The notes beneath the pieces were generated by a model. It was given only the letters and a program-made list of their open reading frames with translations, was not told the origin of the DNA and ran no database searches. A DNA stretch of 64,000 nt from NCBI RefSeq assembly GCF_006346315.1, contig NZ_VDMR01000009.1, positions 62,001 through 126,000 on the forward strand. Direction: 5' to 3'. This DNA is from Nocardioides litoris (lineage in GTDB: Bacteria; Actinomycetota; Actinomycetes; Propionibacteriales; Nocardioidaceae). Shown piece after piece: positions 6,831 through 15,234 of this stretch (the stretch's first letter is position 1; each line of letters starts with the position of its first letter). Both the position numbers and the translations under genes were made by a program.

Positions 6831-8141
6831 ATGGCGGACAGGGCGGGTGCGCGACGGCGTACGGCGGCGCGCTGGTGGCGCACGCCCGTGGCGGTGTTCC
6901 TGCTGCTGTCCGTCCTCGTCCTGGTCGCGCTGGTCCTCGTCACCTCGTGGCTGGGCCAGCGGGTCGCGCGCGAGGAGGCCCTGACCGACGCCCAGGCGAC
7001 GACCGGCCTGCTCGCCCGCTCGGTCGCCCAGCCGTCGCTGACCCGCGGCGTGCTGGCCGGGGACGCGGGGGCGGTCGACCGGTTCGACCGGACGATGCTG
7101 GCGCGCCTCGACGTCGACGGCGTGCGGCGGGTGAAGATCTGGGACCGCGACGGGAGCGTCGTGTGGTCCGACGAGGCCCGGCTGACCGGTGAGCGGTTCG
7201 AGCTCGACGAGGAGGAGCTCGAGGTGCTCGAGCGGGGCGGGTCCGACGCGGAGATCTCCGACCTGTCCGAGCCCGAGAACCGCTACGAGCCGCGTGACGG
7301 CGGTGGCCTGGTGGAGGTCTACACCCGCATCGAGGCCCCCGACGGCACCCCGCTGCTGTTCGAGGCCTACTTCGCCGACGACCAGATCGACCGGCGCCAG
7401 GCGGAGGTCGTGGCGCCGTTCCGTGCGATCACCCTCGGCGCGCTCGTCGCCGTGCTGCTGGTGGCGACCCCGATGATCTGGGTCCTCACCCGTCGGCTGA
7501 CCCGGGCGGCCGACGAGCGCGAGCGCCTGCTCGTCGCCGCCGCCGAGGCCTCCGACGCCGAGCGGCGCCGGATCGCACGCGACCTGCACGACGGTGTGGT
7601 GCAGGACCTCGCCGGCACCTCCTTCGCCCTCTCCGCGCTCGCCGGCCGCGAGACCGACCCCGATGCGCGCGGGCGGCTCGACGACGCCGCCGGGTCGGTC
7701 CGCTCCGCCATGCGAGCGCTGCGCTCGCTGCTCGTCGAGATCCACCCGCCCGGCCTGCGCGCTGACGGGCTCCCGGCCGCGCTCCAGGACCTCACTGCCG
7801 GTGCCGCCGACCAGGGGGTCGAGGCCCGGGTGGAGGTCGAGACCCGCGACCTCGACGCGCTGTCCGACGACGGGACGGCCCTGGTGTGGCGGGTGGCCCA
7901 GGAGGCGGTCCGCAACGCGCTCCGCCACGCCGGTGCGACCACCCTGGTGCTCGAGCTGCGCGGCCGTCCCGTGACGCTGACCGTCCGCGACGACGGCGTC
8001 GGCTTCGACCCCGCCGCGGTGGGCGGCGCGTCCTACGGCCTGCGCGGCCTGACCAGCCTGGCCCGCGACCACGGTGGTCGGCTCGAGGTCGACGCCGCTC
8101 CGGGCCGCGGCACCACCGTCCGCCTGGAGGTGGCCCCGTGA
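6831..8141 (+). CDS. NarL-type sensor histidine kinase
   Basis: 436 residues. First membrane helix about 19-41, extracytoplasmic sensor region about 42-195 with many acidic residues, second helix about 199-219, then the dimerisation/phosphoacceptor segment RRRIARDLHDGVVQDLAG (His253) and a HATPase domain with NALRHAG and DDGVGFDP motifs. This is the HisKA_3 architecture that pairs with LuxR-type regulators. Its TGA overlaps the GTG of the response regulator gene, so kinase and regulator are coupled. The signal is unknown; the secreted protein gene just upstream is a candidate partner by position only. Confidence 0.93.
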   Translation: MADRAGARRRTAARWWRTPVAVFLLLSVLVLVALVLVTSWLGQRVAREEALTDAQATTGLLARSVAQPSLTRGVLAGDAGAVDRFDRTMLARLDVDGVRRVKIWDRDGSVVWSDEARLTGERFELDEEELEVLERGGSDAEISDLSEPENRYEPRDGGGLVEVYTRIEAPDGTPLLFEAYFADDQIDRRQAEVVAPFRAITLGALVAVLLVATPMIWVLTRRLTRAADERERLLVAAAEASDAERRRIARDLHDGVVQDLAGTSFALSALAGRETDPDARGRLDDAAGSVRSAMRALRSLLVEIHPPGLRADGLPAALQDLTAGAADQGVEARVEVETRDLDALSDDGTALVWRVAQEAVRNALRHAGATTLVLELRGRPVTLTVRDDGVGFDPAAVGGASYGLRGLTSLARDHGGRLEVDAAPGRGTTVRLEVAP

Positions 8142-8785
8142 GCGGCTCCGACGTGGTCCGGGACGTGGTGCGGGTCGTGGTCGTCGACGACCACGCCGTC
8201 GTGCGCGCCGGGCTCGTCCAGCTGCTCGACGCCGCGAGCGACGTGAGCGTGGTCGGCCAGGCCGCCGACGGGGCCGAGGTGCTCGGGGTGGTGGCCACGA
8301 GCGGCCCGCACGTGGTGCTGATGGACCTGCAGATGGCCGGCGTCGACGGCGTCACCGCGACCCGCCACCTGGTCGCGGAGCACCCCGAGGTGCAGGTGCT
8401 CGTGCTGACGTCGTTCTCCGACGCGGAGCGCATCGTCGGCGCCCTCGACGCCGGCGCCGTCGGCTACCTGCTCAAGGACGCCGACCCCGCCGACATCGTG
8501 GAGGGCGTGCGGGCCGTCCACCGCGGGGAGTCGCCGCTCGACCCCAAGGCCGCACGCTCACTGCTCACCGCCCGCCGTCGACCGCCGGCGGTGGAGCTCA
8601 CGCCCCGGGAGACCGAGGTGCTGGCCCTGGTGCGGGCCGGACTGGCCAACAAGCAGATCGCCCGGCGCCTCGGCATCACCGACCGCACCGTCAAGGCGCA
8701 CCTGACCTCCACCTTCGCCCGCATCGGTGTGCAGGACCGCACGCAGGCCGCGGTCTGGGCCGAGCGCCACGGCGTCGGCGACTGA
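8138..8785 (+). CDS. NarL/FixJ-family response regulator
   Basis: 215 residues: receiver domain about 11-130 with VVVVDDHAVVRAGL, phospho-acceptor Asp63 in VVLMDLQMAG and the LLKDA lysine, followed by a LuxR-type helix-turn-helix at about 145-210 (LTPRETEVLALVRAGLANKQ, DRTVKAHL). Transcriptional regulator phosphorylated by the kinase encoded immediately upstream (GTGA overlap). Target genes are not identifiable from the sequence. Confidence 0.95.
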   Translation: MSGSDVVRDVVRVVVVDDHAVVRAGLVQLLDAASDVSVVGQAADGAEVLGVVATSGPHVVLMDLQMAGVDGVTATRHLVAEHPEVQVLVLTSFSDAERIVGALDAGAVGYLLKDADPADIVEGVRAVHRGESPLDPKAARSLLTARRRPPAVELTPRETEVLALVRAGLANKQIARRLGITDRTVKAHLTSTFARIGVQDRTQAAVWAERHGVGD

Positions 8786-8867
8786 GCCGGCGGACCCGGT
8801 ACCCGCGACCACCCCGACGGCACCTGCGACCGAGGCGCGGGCCCCGGTCCACGGCGAGCATGGGGGC

Positions 8868-9380
8868 GTGCTCACGACGTACCTCATCGAGCACCGGTGG
8901 ATCCCGCCGGTGCTGCTCGCCGGCCTCGTCCTGCTGGGGCCGCCCGTCGGCGCCTGGTTGTCGTCGCGGCCCGCCCTCGCCCGCGGGGCGGCGGCCATCT
9001 CGCTGGTGCCGGTCGCAGTGCTGGTGCTGGCCCCCACGTCGACCCGGGGCACCGGGCGGTGCGAGGTGGCGTGGACCGTGCCGACGTTCGCCCGGGTCGA
9101 GCTGGCCGCCAACGTGGTGCTGCTCGTGGGCCCGGTGCTGCTCGCCGCGGTGGCCCTGGGTCGCGTGCTGCCGGCGCTGGGGGCCGGGGTGGCGCTCCCC
9201 GTCGCGATCGAGACGGTGCAGCTGGTCGTGCCGTCCCTGGGCCGGGCGTGCTCGACCGCCGACTGGCTCTCCAACAGCCTCGGCGCGGCGCTCGGGGCCG
9301 TCCTGGGCGCCCTCGCCCTCGGGCTCGCCCGGCACCGCACCTCGCGTCGGGTGCCGCTGGCGGGCGTCAGCCCTCGCTGA
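8868..9380 (+). CDS. VanZ family membrane protein
   Basis: 170 residues with four to five membrane helices. The segment VAIETVQLVVPSLGRACSTADWLSNSLGAALG matches the conserved VanZ-like pattern (E-x-x-Q, then D-x-x-x-N-x-x-G). GTG at 8868 is in frame and is the most likely start, after the 3' end of the regulator gene. VanZ proteins are associated with teicoplanin tolerance in some contexts, but most actinobacterial members have no known role. Its last 14 bases overlap the 3' end of the convergent small acidic protein gene. Confidence 0.75.
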   Translation: MLTTYLIEHRWIPPVLLAGLVLLGPPVGAWLSSRPALARGAAAISLVPVAVLVLAPTSTRGTGRCEVAWTVPTFARVELAANVVLLVGPVLLAAVALGRVLPALGAGVALPVAIETVQLVVPSLGRACSTADWLSNSLGAALGAVLGALALGLARHRTSRRVPLAGVSPR

Positions 9381-9528
9381 TCCCGGTCTCCTCGCCCCGG
9401 CCCGCCTCGTTGCCGAGGCCCTCGCCGTCGGAGTCGCCGTCGAGCTGCTCCTGCACCTCGGCGATCTCCTGCTGCTGCTCCTCGCGGTCGGCCTCGGTGG
9501 CGGTGTCCTCGGGGTCGAGCTCGCTCAT
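9367..9528 (-). CDS. Small acidic Glu/Gln/Asp-rich protein coupled to the desaturase
   Basis: 53 residues, strongly acidic, with a predicted coiled-coil or disordered centre (REEQQQEIAEVQEQLDGD). No cysteine, no hydrophobic segment, no known family. Support for it being real: a good GGAGGA site nine bases before ATG 9528, and an ATGA overlap with the stop of the desaturase gene, so it is translationally coupled. Possible regulator or partner of the desaturase, purely by context. Confidence 0.55.
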   Translation of the reverse strand: MSELDPEDTATEADREEQQQEIAEVQEQLDGDSDGEGLGNEAGRGEETGISEG

Positions 9529-10760
9529 GCGGTCCTCCTGCTGTGGTCCTGGACCGGGCCGTGGTGCCCGGCCGCACCATCCTGGCCGCCGGCGGCCCGC
9601 CTCGCCCTCACCCGTCGGACCCGCTCGCCCCACCCCCGGCGCACGTCGGCGGGCGGGACCGACAGCCGCACCACCTTGTGCCACGCGCTCGCGACCTGCC
9701 GGGGCAGCGACGCCGCGTGGTGGGGCAGGCCGTGGCGGTCGAGGACCTCGCGCACGCGCGGCGCGAGCTCGGCGTACCGGTTGCTGGGCAGGTCGGGGAA
9801 GCAGTGGTGCTCGACCTGGTGGGAGAGGTTGCCGGTGAGCAGGTGCAGCCAGCGCGGGCCGGTGACGTCGGCGGAGCCGAGGGCCTGGCGCAGGTACCAC
9901 TCGCCGCGGCCCTCCTGGGCCGGCAGCTCGTCGACCTCGAACGTCGCGACCCCCTCGGGGAAGTGGCCGCACATGATCACCGAGTGGCTCCACAGGTTGC
10001 GCAGCACGAGCGCGGTCACGTCGGCGGCGAGCACGTGCCGGGCCGCGCGGCCGGAGAACAGCGGCCAGACCACGAGGTCCTTGGCCAGCTGCCGCCCGGC
10101 GCGGCGGAGCGTCTCGCGGGCCTCGGCGCGCTGTTCCGGCGACAGGCCGGAGCCGGAGCGGAACGCCTCGCCGACCCCGAGGTCGTACAGCGCGATGCCG
10201 TACTCGAAGAAGACCGCGTTGACGAGGTTCCACAGGGGCTGGGCGGCGTGCCGGGGCCGCCAGGGCTGGGCCTCGTCGACGCGGAGGATGCCGTAGCCGA
10301 GGTCGTTGTCGCGGCCGAGCACGTTGGTGTGCACGTGGTGCACCTCGTTGTGCGCGCGCTGCCACTGCGCGGGCGAGGAGACGTGGTCCCAGTCCCAGGT
10401 GGAGGAGTGGACCTTCGGGTCGCGCATCCAGTCCCACTGGCCGTGCAGCACGTTGTGCCCGATCTCCATGTTGTCCAGCACCTTGGCCAGCGTCAGGCAC
10501 GCGGTGCCGAGCAACCAGGCCGGTCGGCGCCGGCTGCCCAGCAGCACCAGCCGGCCGCCGAGCTCGAGGGCTCGCTGGGCCGCGATGACCCGACGGATGT
10601 ACGCCGCGTCGGCCGCGCCCAGGGACGCGCGGACCTCCTCGCGCAGGGCGTCGAGATCGGCGCCCAGGGCGTCGACCTCGGCCGGGGAGAGGTGGTCGTA
10701 GGGGGTGGGGTGGGGGCTGGGGCTCGGTGCGGGGCCGGTGGGGGTGGCCGTGACGGTCAT
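9525..10760 (-). CDS. Membrane fatty acid / acyl-CoA desaturase
   Basis: 411 residues. The three histidine boxes of the di-iron membrane desaturases are present: HNVLH (His102-His106), HNEVHH (His137-His142) and HQVEHH near residue 300, with extra histidines in HHVHTN. Hydrophobic helices surround them. Similar to DesA3-type stearoyl-CoA delta-9 desaturases or linoleoyl-CoA-type enzymes of actinobacteria; these usually need an electron-donating oxidoreductase, and none is adjacent. ATG 10760 (MTVTAT) chosen; the upstream in-frame extension is low-complexity. The C-terminus is basic and Gly-rich. It leads a two-gene operon with the small acidic protein. Confidence 0.9.
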   Translation of the reverse strand: MTVTATPTGPAPSPSPHPTPYDHLSPAEVDALGADLDALREEVRASLGAADAAYIRRVIAAQRALELGGRLVLLGSRRRPAWLLGTACLTLAKVLDNMEIGHNVLHGQWDWMRDPKVHSSTWDWDHVSSPAQWQRAHNEVHHVHTNVLGRDNDLGYGILRVDEAQPWRPRHAAQPLWNLVNAVFFEYGIALYDLGVGEAFRSGSGLSPEQRAEARETLRRAGRQLAKDLVVWPLFSGRAARHVLAADVTALVLRNLWSHSVIMCGHFPEGVATFEVDELPAQEGRGEWYLRQALGSADVTGPRWLHLLTGNLSHQVEHHCFPDLPSNRYAELAPRVREVLDRHGLPHHAASLPRQVASAWHKVVRLSVPPADVRRGWGERVRRVRARRAAGGQDGAAGHHGPVQDHSRRTA

Positions 10761-10884
10761 GGGACCCGGTACCCGCACCGACCAGGCCCGACCGGCCACG
10801 ACCCGCCACAGGTGGTCTGGACCGACGGTGGCCGTCACGGTGGGGGTGGTGCGGCAGGGCGCCCCGGATGCTCTCATCCCCAGC

Positions 10885-12750
10885 ATGAAGGACCGGCCCA
10901 CCCCCGCCTCGACCGGTCGCCGGTCCTTCGCCGCGGCGGTGGCCGCCGTCGTCGCCGCCGCGCTCCTCCCCGCCGGGCTGGACGTCGGTGCGTCGGCTGC
11001 CCCCGCGCCGGCCGGCCTCGTCGGCCGCCTCGCGGACCAGCGGTACGGCCCGGCCGTGCCCCGACCGTGGGACCCGCCCAGCCTCACGCCCCGCGGGACG
11101 CCGCTCGACCTCGACGTCCACGGCGCCGACACCGCCTACGACCACGAGCGGGACCGACTGTTCCTCGCTGGTCGTCGGACCGGCGACGCAGCCGGCAGCA
11201 GCGCGCCGCGGGTGCTCGACACGGGAGCTGGGCGCTGGAGCGAGCTCGAGGGCGCGGACGGCGCGACCGTGGTCGACACCGACCGGGCCCAGGAGCGGCT
11301 GTTCGTGTTCGTGCCCGACCCCCAGCAGGTCGTCGTCTACGACCTCGACACCCTCGAGGTCGTCGCGCGGCACGTCGTCGACCCCGACGGTGCGGACCCC
11401 CGCTACGTCTGCCCGTCGTCGTTCACGCTCGTCCAGGGACTGCTGTGGATGCCGGTCGTCGCGCGCGACCGTTCGGACTGCGAGACCCTCGCCGGCCTCG
11501 ACCCGGTGACCGGGGAGTGGTTCGTCCCGCTCACCCCCGGCCCGGGCGGTCCGGGGCCCTCCGACGAGACCGGCCAGGCCACGGTGGACGGTGAGTGGCG
11601 CGTCGGCCTGACCGCCGACGTCCCGGGCGACCCCGCGGCGCTGCTGGTCGGAGGCGACGACGACGGGGACGTCTCGCGGCTGCAGGTGACCCGAGCCGCG
11701 GACGGCACGCCGTCGGTGGTCCGCGTGGCCCGCGCCGAGGTCGACGTCACCGAGGTCGAGGCCGCGCCGGACGGGCGGACCGTCTACCTGACGGGCAACG
11801 GCCTGCCGGAGGTGCGCGACGCCCGCACGCTCGCCGTCCTCGACCGCCTGGGCGACGTCGAGACGACCGGGTCGGCGCTCTCCGTCGCCCCCGACGGCCG
11901 GGTGGCGATCGGGCGCCCGCTCTCGGCGGAGGCCGAGGTGTTCCTCTACCACCCGGGGCGCACCGAGCCCTACCGCTCGTGGGAGCTCGGTCCGGACCAC
12001 GACCCCGCGGTCTCGGCGGGGGAGCCGGAGTCCCAGGAGCCGCGCAGCCTGGTGCTCGGCGGCGGCGCCGCCTGGACGGTCTCCGAGGACTACCTCTCGG
12101 AGGTCCACGAGCTGCGACGGATGAGCCTGGCCGACCGGGTCCGCGTCCCGTCGACCGTGACGTCGACCGTCGTCCCGGCCGTGGCGACCTACGGGCAGCA
12201 GGTCGCCGTCGTCGCCGCGGTCGCCCCCGCCGAGGCTGGTCGCGACGTCTACCTCGACCTCCGCGCGACCATGGACGAGCGCTACGAGGAGGTCGTCACC
12301 GACGGGCGCGGCGTCGCGGTGCTGCGCCACTACCGCCCCGAGCAGAACACCCTGGTCGAGGTCGATGCGCGGCCGACCGACCGGGCCCTCTGGCGCACGA
12401 CTCGGGTCCTGGTGCGGGTCCGCCCCGCGGCCACGGCCGGGTGGCAGGCGGGGGCCGCCGTCGGCACGGTCCGGCCCTCGGCGGCCGCGCGCTGCGTGCG
12501 GGTGGAGGTCCAGCGCTACGGCGGACCACGCGGCCAGCGTCGGTGGCGGCCGACCCCGTGGGGGCGGGCCTGCGCCGGCCCGACGGCGGTCCGGCGCGAC
12601 GACACCGCGGTGGTCACCGCGCAGCTGCCCTCGGGCTCGTCGCGACGGCGCCAGGTGCTCCGCACCCGACTCGTGGTGCCGCCGCAGCCCGGCCGGTGGG
12701 AGGGCGTCACGACGAGGTGGGAGCGCACCACGCTCGGTCGACGCCGCTGA
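10885..12750 (+). CDS. Secreted protein, probably beta-propeller-like
   Basis: 621 residues. Signal peptide at the N-terminus (RRSFAAAVAAVVAAALLP, cleavage near ASAAPAPA). The mature part has repeated short strands with patterns such as ERLFVFVPDPQQVVVYDLDT and DGRTVYLTGNGLPEVRDART, typical of YVTN/WD-like propeller blades, and a C-terminal Arg/Trp-rich domain (residues about 490-620) resembling Ig-like repeats of surface proteins. No catalytic motif recognised. Exported; role unknown. It shares style with the much larger secreted protein at 24.2 kb. Confidence 0.7.
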   Translation: MKDRPTPASTGRRSFAAAVAAVVAAALLPAGLDVGASAAPAPAGLVGRLADQRYGPAVPRPWDPPSLTPRGTPLDLDVHGADTAYDHERDRLFLAGRRTGDAAGSSAPRVLDTGAGRWSELEGADGATVVDTDRAQERLFVFVPDPQQVVVYDLDTLEVVARHVVDPDGADPRYVCPSSFTLVQGLLWMPVVARDRSDCETLAGLDPVTGEWFVPLTPGPGGPGPSDETGQATVDGEWRVGLTADVPGDPAALLVGGDDDGDVSRLQVTRAADGTPSVVRVARAEVDVTEVEAAPDGRTVYLTGNGLPEVRDARTLAVLDRLGDVETTGSALSVAPDGRVAIGRPLSAEAEVFLYHPGRTEPYRSWELGPDHDPAVSAGEPESQEPRSLVLGGGAAWTVSEDYLSEVHELRRMSLADRVRVPSTVTSTVVPAVATYGQQVAVVAAVAPAEAGRDVYLDLRATMDERYEEVVTDGRGVAVLRHYRPEQNTLVEVDARPTDRALWRTTRVLVRVRPAATAGWQAGAAVGTVRPSAAARCVRVEVQRYGGPRGQRRWRPTPWGRACAGPTAVRRDDTAVVTAQLPSGSSRRRQVLRTRLVVPPQPGRWEGVTTRWERTTLGRRR

Positions 12751-12765
12751 CCCGTCGGACGGGGC

Positions 12766-13440
12766 CTAGCCGAGCCCGGTCAGCAGCCACTGCAGCTGCA
12801 CGTCGTGGCCGGGCGCGACGCCGTGCGCGCGGTCGAGCTCCAGCACCTCGTGCAGCGGCGTGACGGTGACCTCGCGGAGGCCGCCCTCGCGCAGCACCTG
12901 GGCCGCCTCCTCGATGCTGCGGGCGTCGGCCAGCGGCAGGGTGGCGTCGGGCCGGTCGCCGTACAGCGAGCCGAGGCCCTCGGTGAACCACGTGCTGTCG
13001 ACCATGGCCACCACACCACCGGGCCGCAGCACGCGCCGCCAGCCGGCCACGGCCGTAGCCGGGTCACGCAGGGTCCACATCACGTAGCGGCCGACCACGG
13101 CGTCGTACGACGCGGGCGGGAGGTCGGGCGCCACGGCGTCGCCGCGCCGGAAGGTCGGCGGGTCGGGCAGCCGCGCGGCGTGCTCGCGGGCGATCTCGAG
13201 CATGCCGTCGGCCAGGTCGATGCCGGTGACCCGGTGCCCGAGCCCGGCGAGCAGGCAGGCGACGTGGCCGCGGCCGGTGCCCACGTCGAGCACGTCGGCC
13301 GGCGCCGCGGGCAGGGCCGAGGACCACACCCGGCCCCAGACGTCGACGTCGAGGTCGCGCCGCTCGGGGCGCTGCTGGTAGGCGTCGTACGACGGCGCGC
13401 GGTCGGTCCAGTAGTCGTTGATGGCGTCCTGGAGGGTCAT
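12766..13440 (-). CDS. Class I SAM-dependent methyltransferase
   Basis: 224 residues. Motif I DVLDVGTGRGHVACLL (about 49-64), motif II acidic residue in GHRVTGIDLADGML and post-motif PASYDAVVGRYVMWTL define a UbiE/type-11 methyltransferase. Its ATG at 13440 overlaps the stop of the ABC ATPase gene by four bases, placing it last in the importer operon. Such methyltransferases are seen next to metal-chelate or siderophore importers; the substrate is unknown. Ends 15 bases from the convergent secreted-protein gene. Confidence 0.88.
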   Translation of the reverse strand: MTLQDAINDYWTDRAPSYDAYQQRPERRDLDVDVWGRVWSSALPAAPADVLDVGTGRGHVACLLAGLGHRVTGIDLADGMLEIAREHAARLPDPPTFRRGDAVAPDLPPASYDAVVGRYVMWTLRDPATAVAGWRRVLRPGGVVAMVDSTWFTEGLGSLYGDRPDATLPLADARSIEEAAQVLREGGLREVTVTPLHEVLELDRAHGVAPGHDVQLQWLLTGLG

Positions 13441-14237
13441 CGTGTGGGCTCCTTGGCGGTCGTGCGGGCGGGGAGGGGGTGGAAGAGCAGGTGGGCCTGG
13501 CCACCGGCCCCGACGCGCTCGACGCCGATGCCGTAGACGGGCTCGAGGACCCCGGGGACGAGCACCTCGTCGACCGGCCCGGAGGCGGCGACGGCGCCGC
13601 CGGCGAGCACGACGGCGTCGTCGCAGTAGCGGGCGGCCAGGTTGAGGTCGTGCAGGACGACCACGACCGTGCGGTGCAGGTCGTGGGCCAGGCCGGCGAC
13701 GAGGCCGAGCACCTCGTGCTGGTAGCGGATGTCGAGGTGGTTGGTCGGCTCGTCGAGCAGGAGGTGGGTGGCCTCCTGGGTCAGGGCGCGGGCGATGAGC
13801 ACCCGCTGCCGCTCACCACCCGACAGCCCGGCGAAGCCGCGGGCGGCCAGGTGCAGCGCGCCGACCCGCTCCAGCGCCCGGTGTGCGGCCCGGTGGTCGC
13901 CGGGTCCGGTGCGCGCGAAGGTGCCGAGGTGCGGCGTCCGGCCGAGCAGCACGGTCTCGGCGACGGTCATCGACGTCTCGCCGCCCGACTCCTGCACCAC
14001 CACGGCCAGCCGGCGCGCCACCTCGCGCACCGGCAGGCCGGCGACCCGGTCACCGTCGAGCCGGACCTCGCCGGTGGGGCTGGACAGCGCGCCGTGCAGG
14101 AGCCGCAGCAGGGTCGTCTTGCCGCTGCCGTTGGGCCCGACGAGCCCGAGCACCCGGCCGTGCGGCGCGGCCAGGTCGACGGCGCGCAGGACCGCCGCGT
14201 CGCCGTAGGAGAAGGAGAGGTCGTGGCCCTCGATCAC
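13437..14237 (-). CDS. FecE/BtuD-type ABC importer ATPase
   Basis: 266 residues. Walker A VGPNGSGKTTLLR, signature LSGGERQRVLIARAL, Walker B HLLLDEPTNHLD, and a switch histidine in VVVVLHDLN. Cytoplasmic ATPase of an iron-siderophore/B12/heme-type importer. GTG 14237 overlaps the stop of the substrate-binding protein gene (GTGA) and its own stop overlaps the methyltransferase start. Gene order is permease, binding protein, ATPase, methyltransferase. Confidence 0.93.
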   Translation of the reverse strand: MIEGHDLSFSYGDAAVLRAVDLAAPHGRVLGLVGPNGSGKTTLLRLLHGALSSPTGEVRLDGDRVAGLPVREVARRLAVVVQESGGETSMTVAETVLLGRTPHLGTFARTGPGDHRAAHRALERVGALHLAARGFAGLSGGERQRVLIARALTQEATHLLLDEPTNHLDIRYQHEVLGLVAGLAHDLHRTVVVVLHDLNLAARYCDDAVVLAGGAVAASGPVDEVLVPGVLEPVYGIGVERVGAGGQAHLLFHPLPARTTAKEPTR

Positions 14238-15211
14238 GACCCGGTGGCCCCGAACCGGTCGACGATGCGCCGCAGCCCCTCGACCGCGAGCGGGCTGGGC
14301 GGCTCGGTGAAGTTGAAGAGCTGGGTCATCACGGCCTCGTCGCGGACGGCCGTGAGCTCCCCGGCCCCGGGCAGGTCGATGAGCGCGTCGACGACCGGCC
14401 CGGGACCACCCTCGCTGTGCAGCAGCACCAGGACGTCGGGGTCGCGGCCGAGCAGCTCCTCGAGCGTCACCTCGAAGACCCGCTCGTCGACGTCGCCGAA
14501 CACGTTGGTCAGCCCGGCTGCCTCGAGCTGCGGGTGGGCCATGCTGGCCGTGCCGTAGGCGTACGTCGTGCCGCCGCCGACGGTCGGGTAGAGCACGGCG
14601 GCGGTGCGGCCGCTGCCCTCGCCCACCTGCTCGGTGATTCCGGCCAGGTCGGCCTCCATCGCGGCGACCGCGTCATCGGCCTCCTGCTGGCGGTCGAAGA
14701 CCGCGCCGTACATCGTCATCTGCTCGGCCACGTCGTCGAACCCGGGGTCGGTGTCGCCGGTGTCGCACAGGGCGGGCTCCTCGAGGAGCGGGATCCCGAC
14801 CGCGTCGAGGCTGGAGCGCGACAGGTTGTCGACCTCGCCGAGCACGAGGTCGGGTTCCTGGCCGATGACGACCTCCTTGCTGATCTGCAGGTGGCCGCTG
14901 CTGTCGAGCTCGTCGGTCAGCAGGGGTACGTCGGCGAGCGCCGCGCGGGTCTGCTCGTCGTAGTACTCCTCGGGGTAGGAGCCGGCGCGGGCCACGGCCC
15001 GGTCGAGCACCCCGAGGTGCTGCAGGAACGGCACGGCCGAGCTCTTGAGCAGCACGAGGCGCTCGGGCGGGGCGTCGAAGGTGACGTCGGCGCCGCAGTT
15101 GGCCACGGTGACGGGGAAGCCGTCGGGGGAGACCGCAGGGCCGCCGGTCGTGGCGTCGGCGCCGCAGGCGGCGAGGGGGGCGAGCAGGGTCAGGGCGGCG
15201 AGGCGGCGCAC
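14234..15211 (-). CDS. Siderophore/B12-type ABC importer substrate-binding lipoprotein
   Basis: 325 residues from GTG 15211, which has AGGAG upstream. The signal peptide ends in a lipobox (LLAPLAACGAD), so it is a lipoprotein anchored outside the membrane. The rest fits the class III periplasmic-binding fold (PF01497 type): RLVLLKSSAVPFLQHLG, EPDLVLGEVDN, DPDVLVLLHSEGGPGPVVDA. Ligand cannot be told; ferric siderophore is the default for this subfamily. Earlier in-frame starts run through the repeat and the permease gene on another frame and are not credible. Confidence 0.9.
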   Translation of the reverse strand: MRRLAALTLLAPLAACGADATTGGPAVSPDGFPVTVANCGADVTFDAPPERLVLLKSSAVPFLQHLGVLDRAVARAGSYPEEYYDEQTRAALADVPLLTDELDSSGHLQISKEVVIGQEPDLVLGEVDNLSRSSLDAVGIPLLEEPALCDTGDTDPGFDDVAEQMTMYGAVFDRQQEADDAVAAMEADLAGITEQVGEGSGRTAAVLYPTVGGGTTYAYGTASMAHPQLEAAGLTNVFGDVDERVFEVTLEELLGRDPDVLVLLHSEGGPGPVVDALIDLPGAGELTAVRDEAVMTQLFNFTEPPSPLAVEGLRRIVDRFGATGS

Positions 15212-15234
15212 GGGCGCTCCTGTCGGGTGGCGGG

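Noticed and set aside
9367..12330. 987-codon minus-strand frame across three genes
   Set aside because: Only its last 53 codons (from 9528) look real; the rest is antisense to the secreted protein or out of frame with the desaturase.
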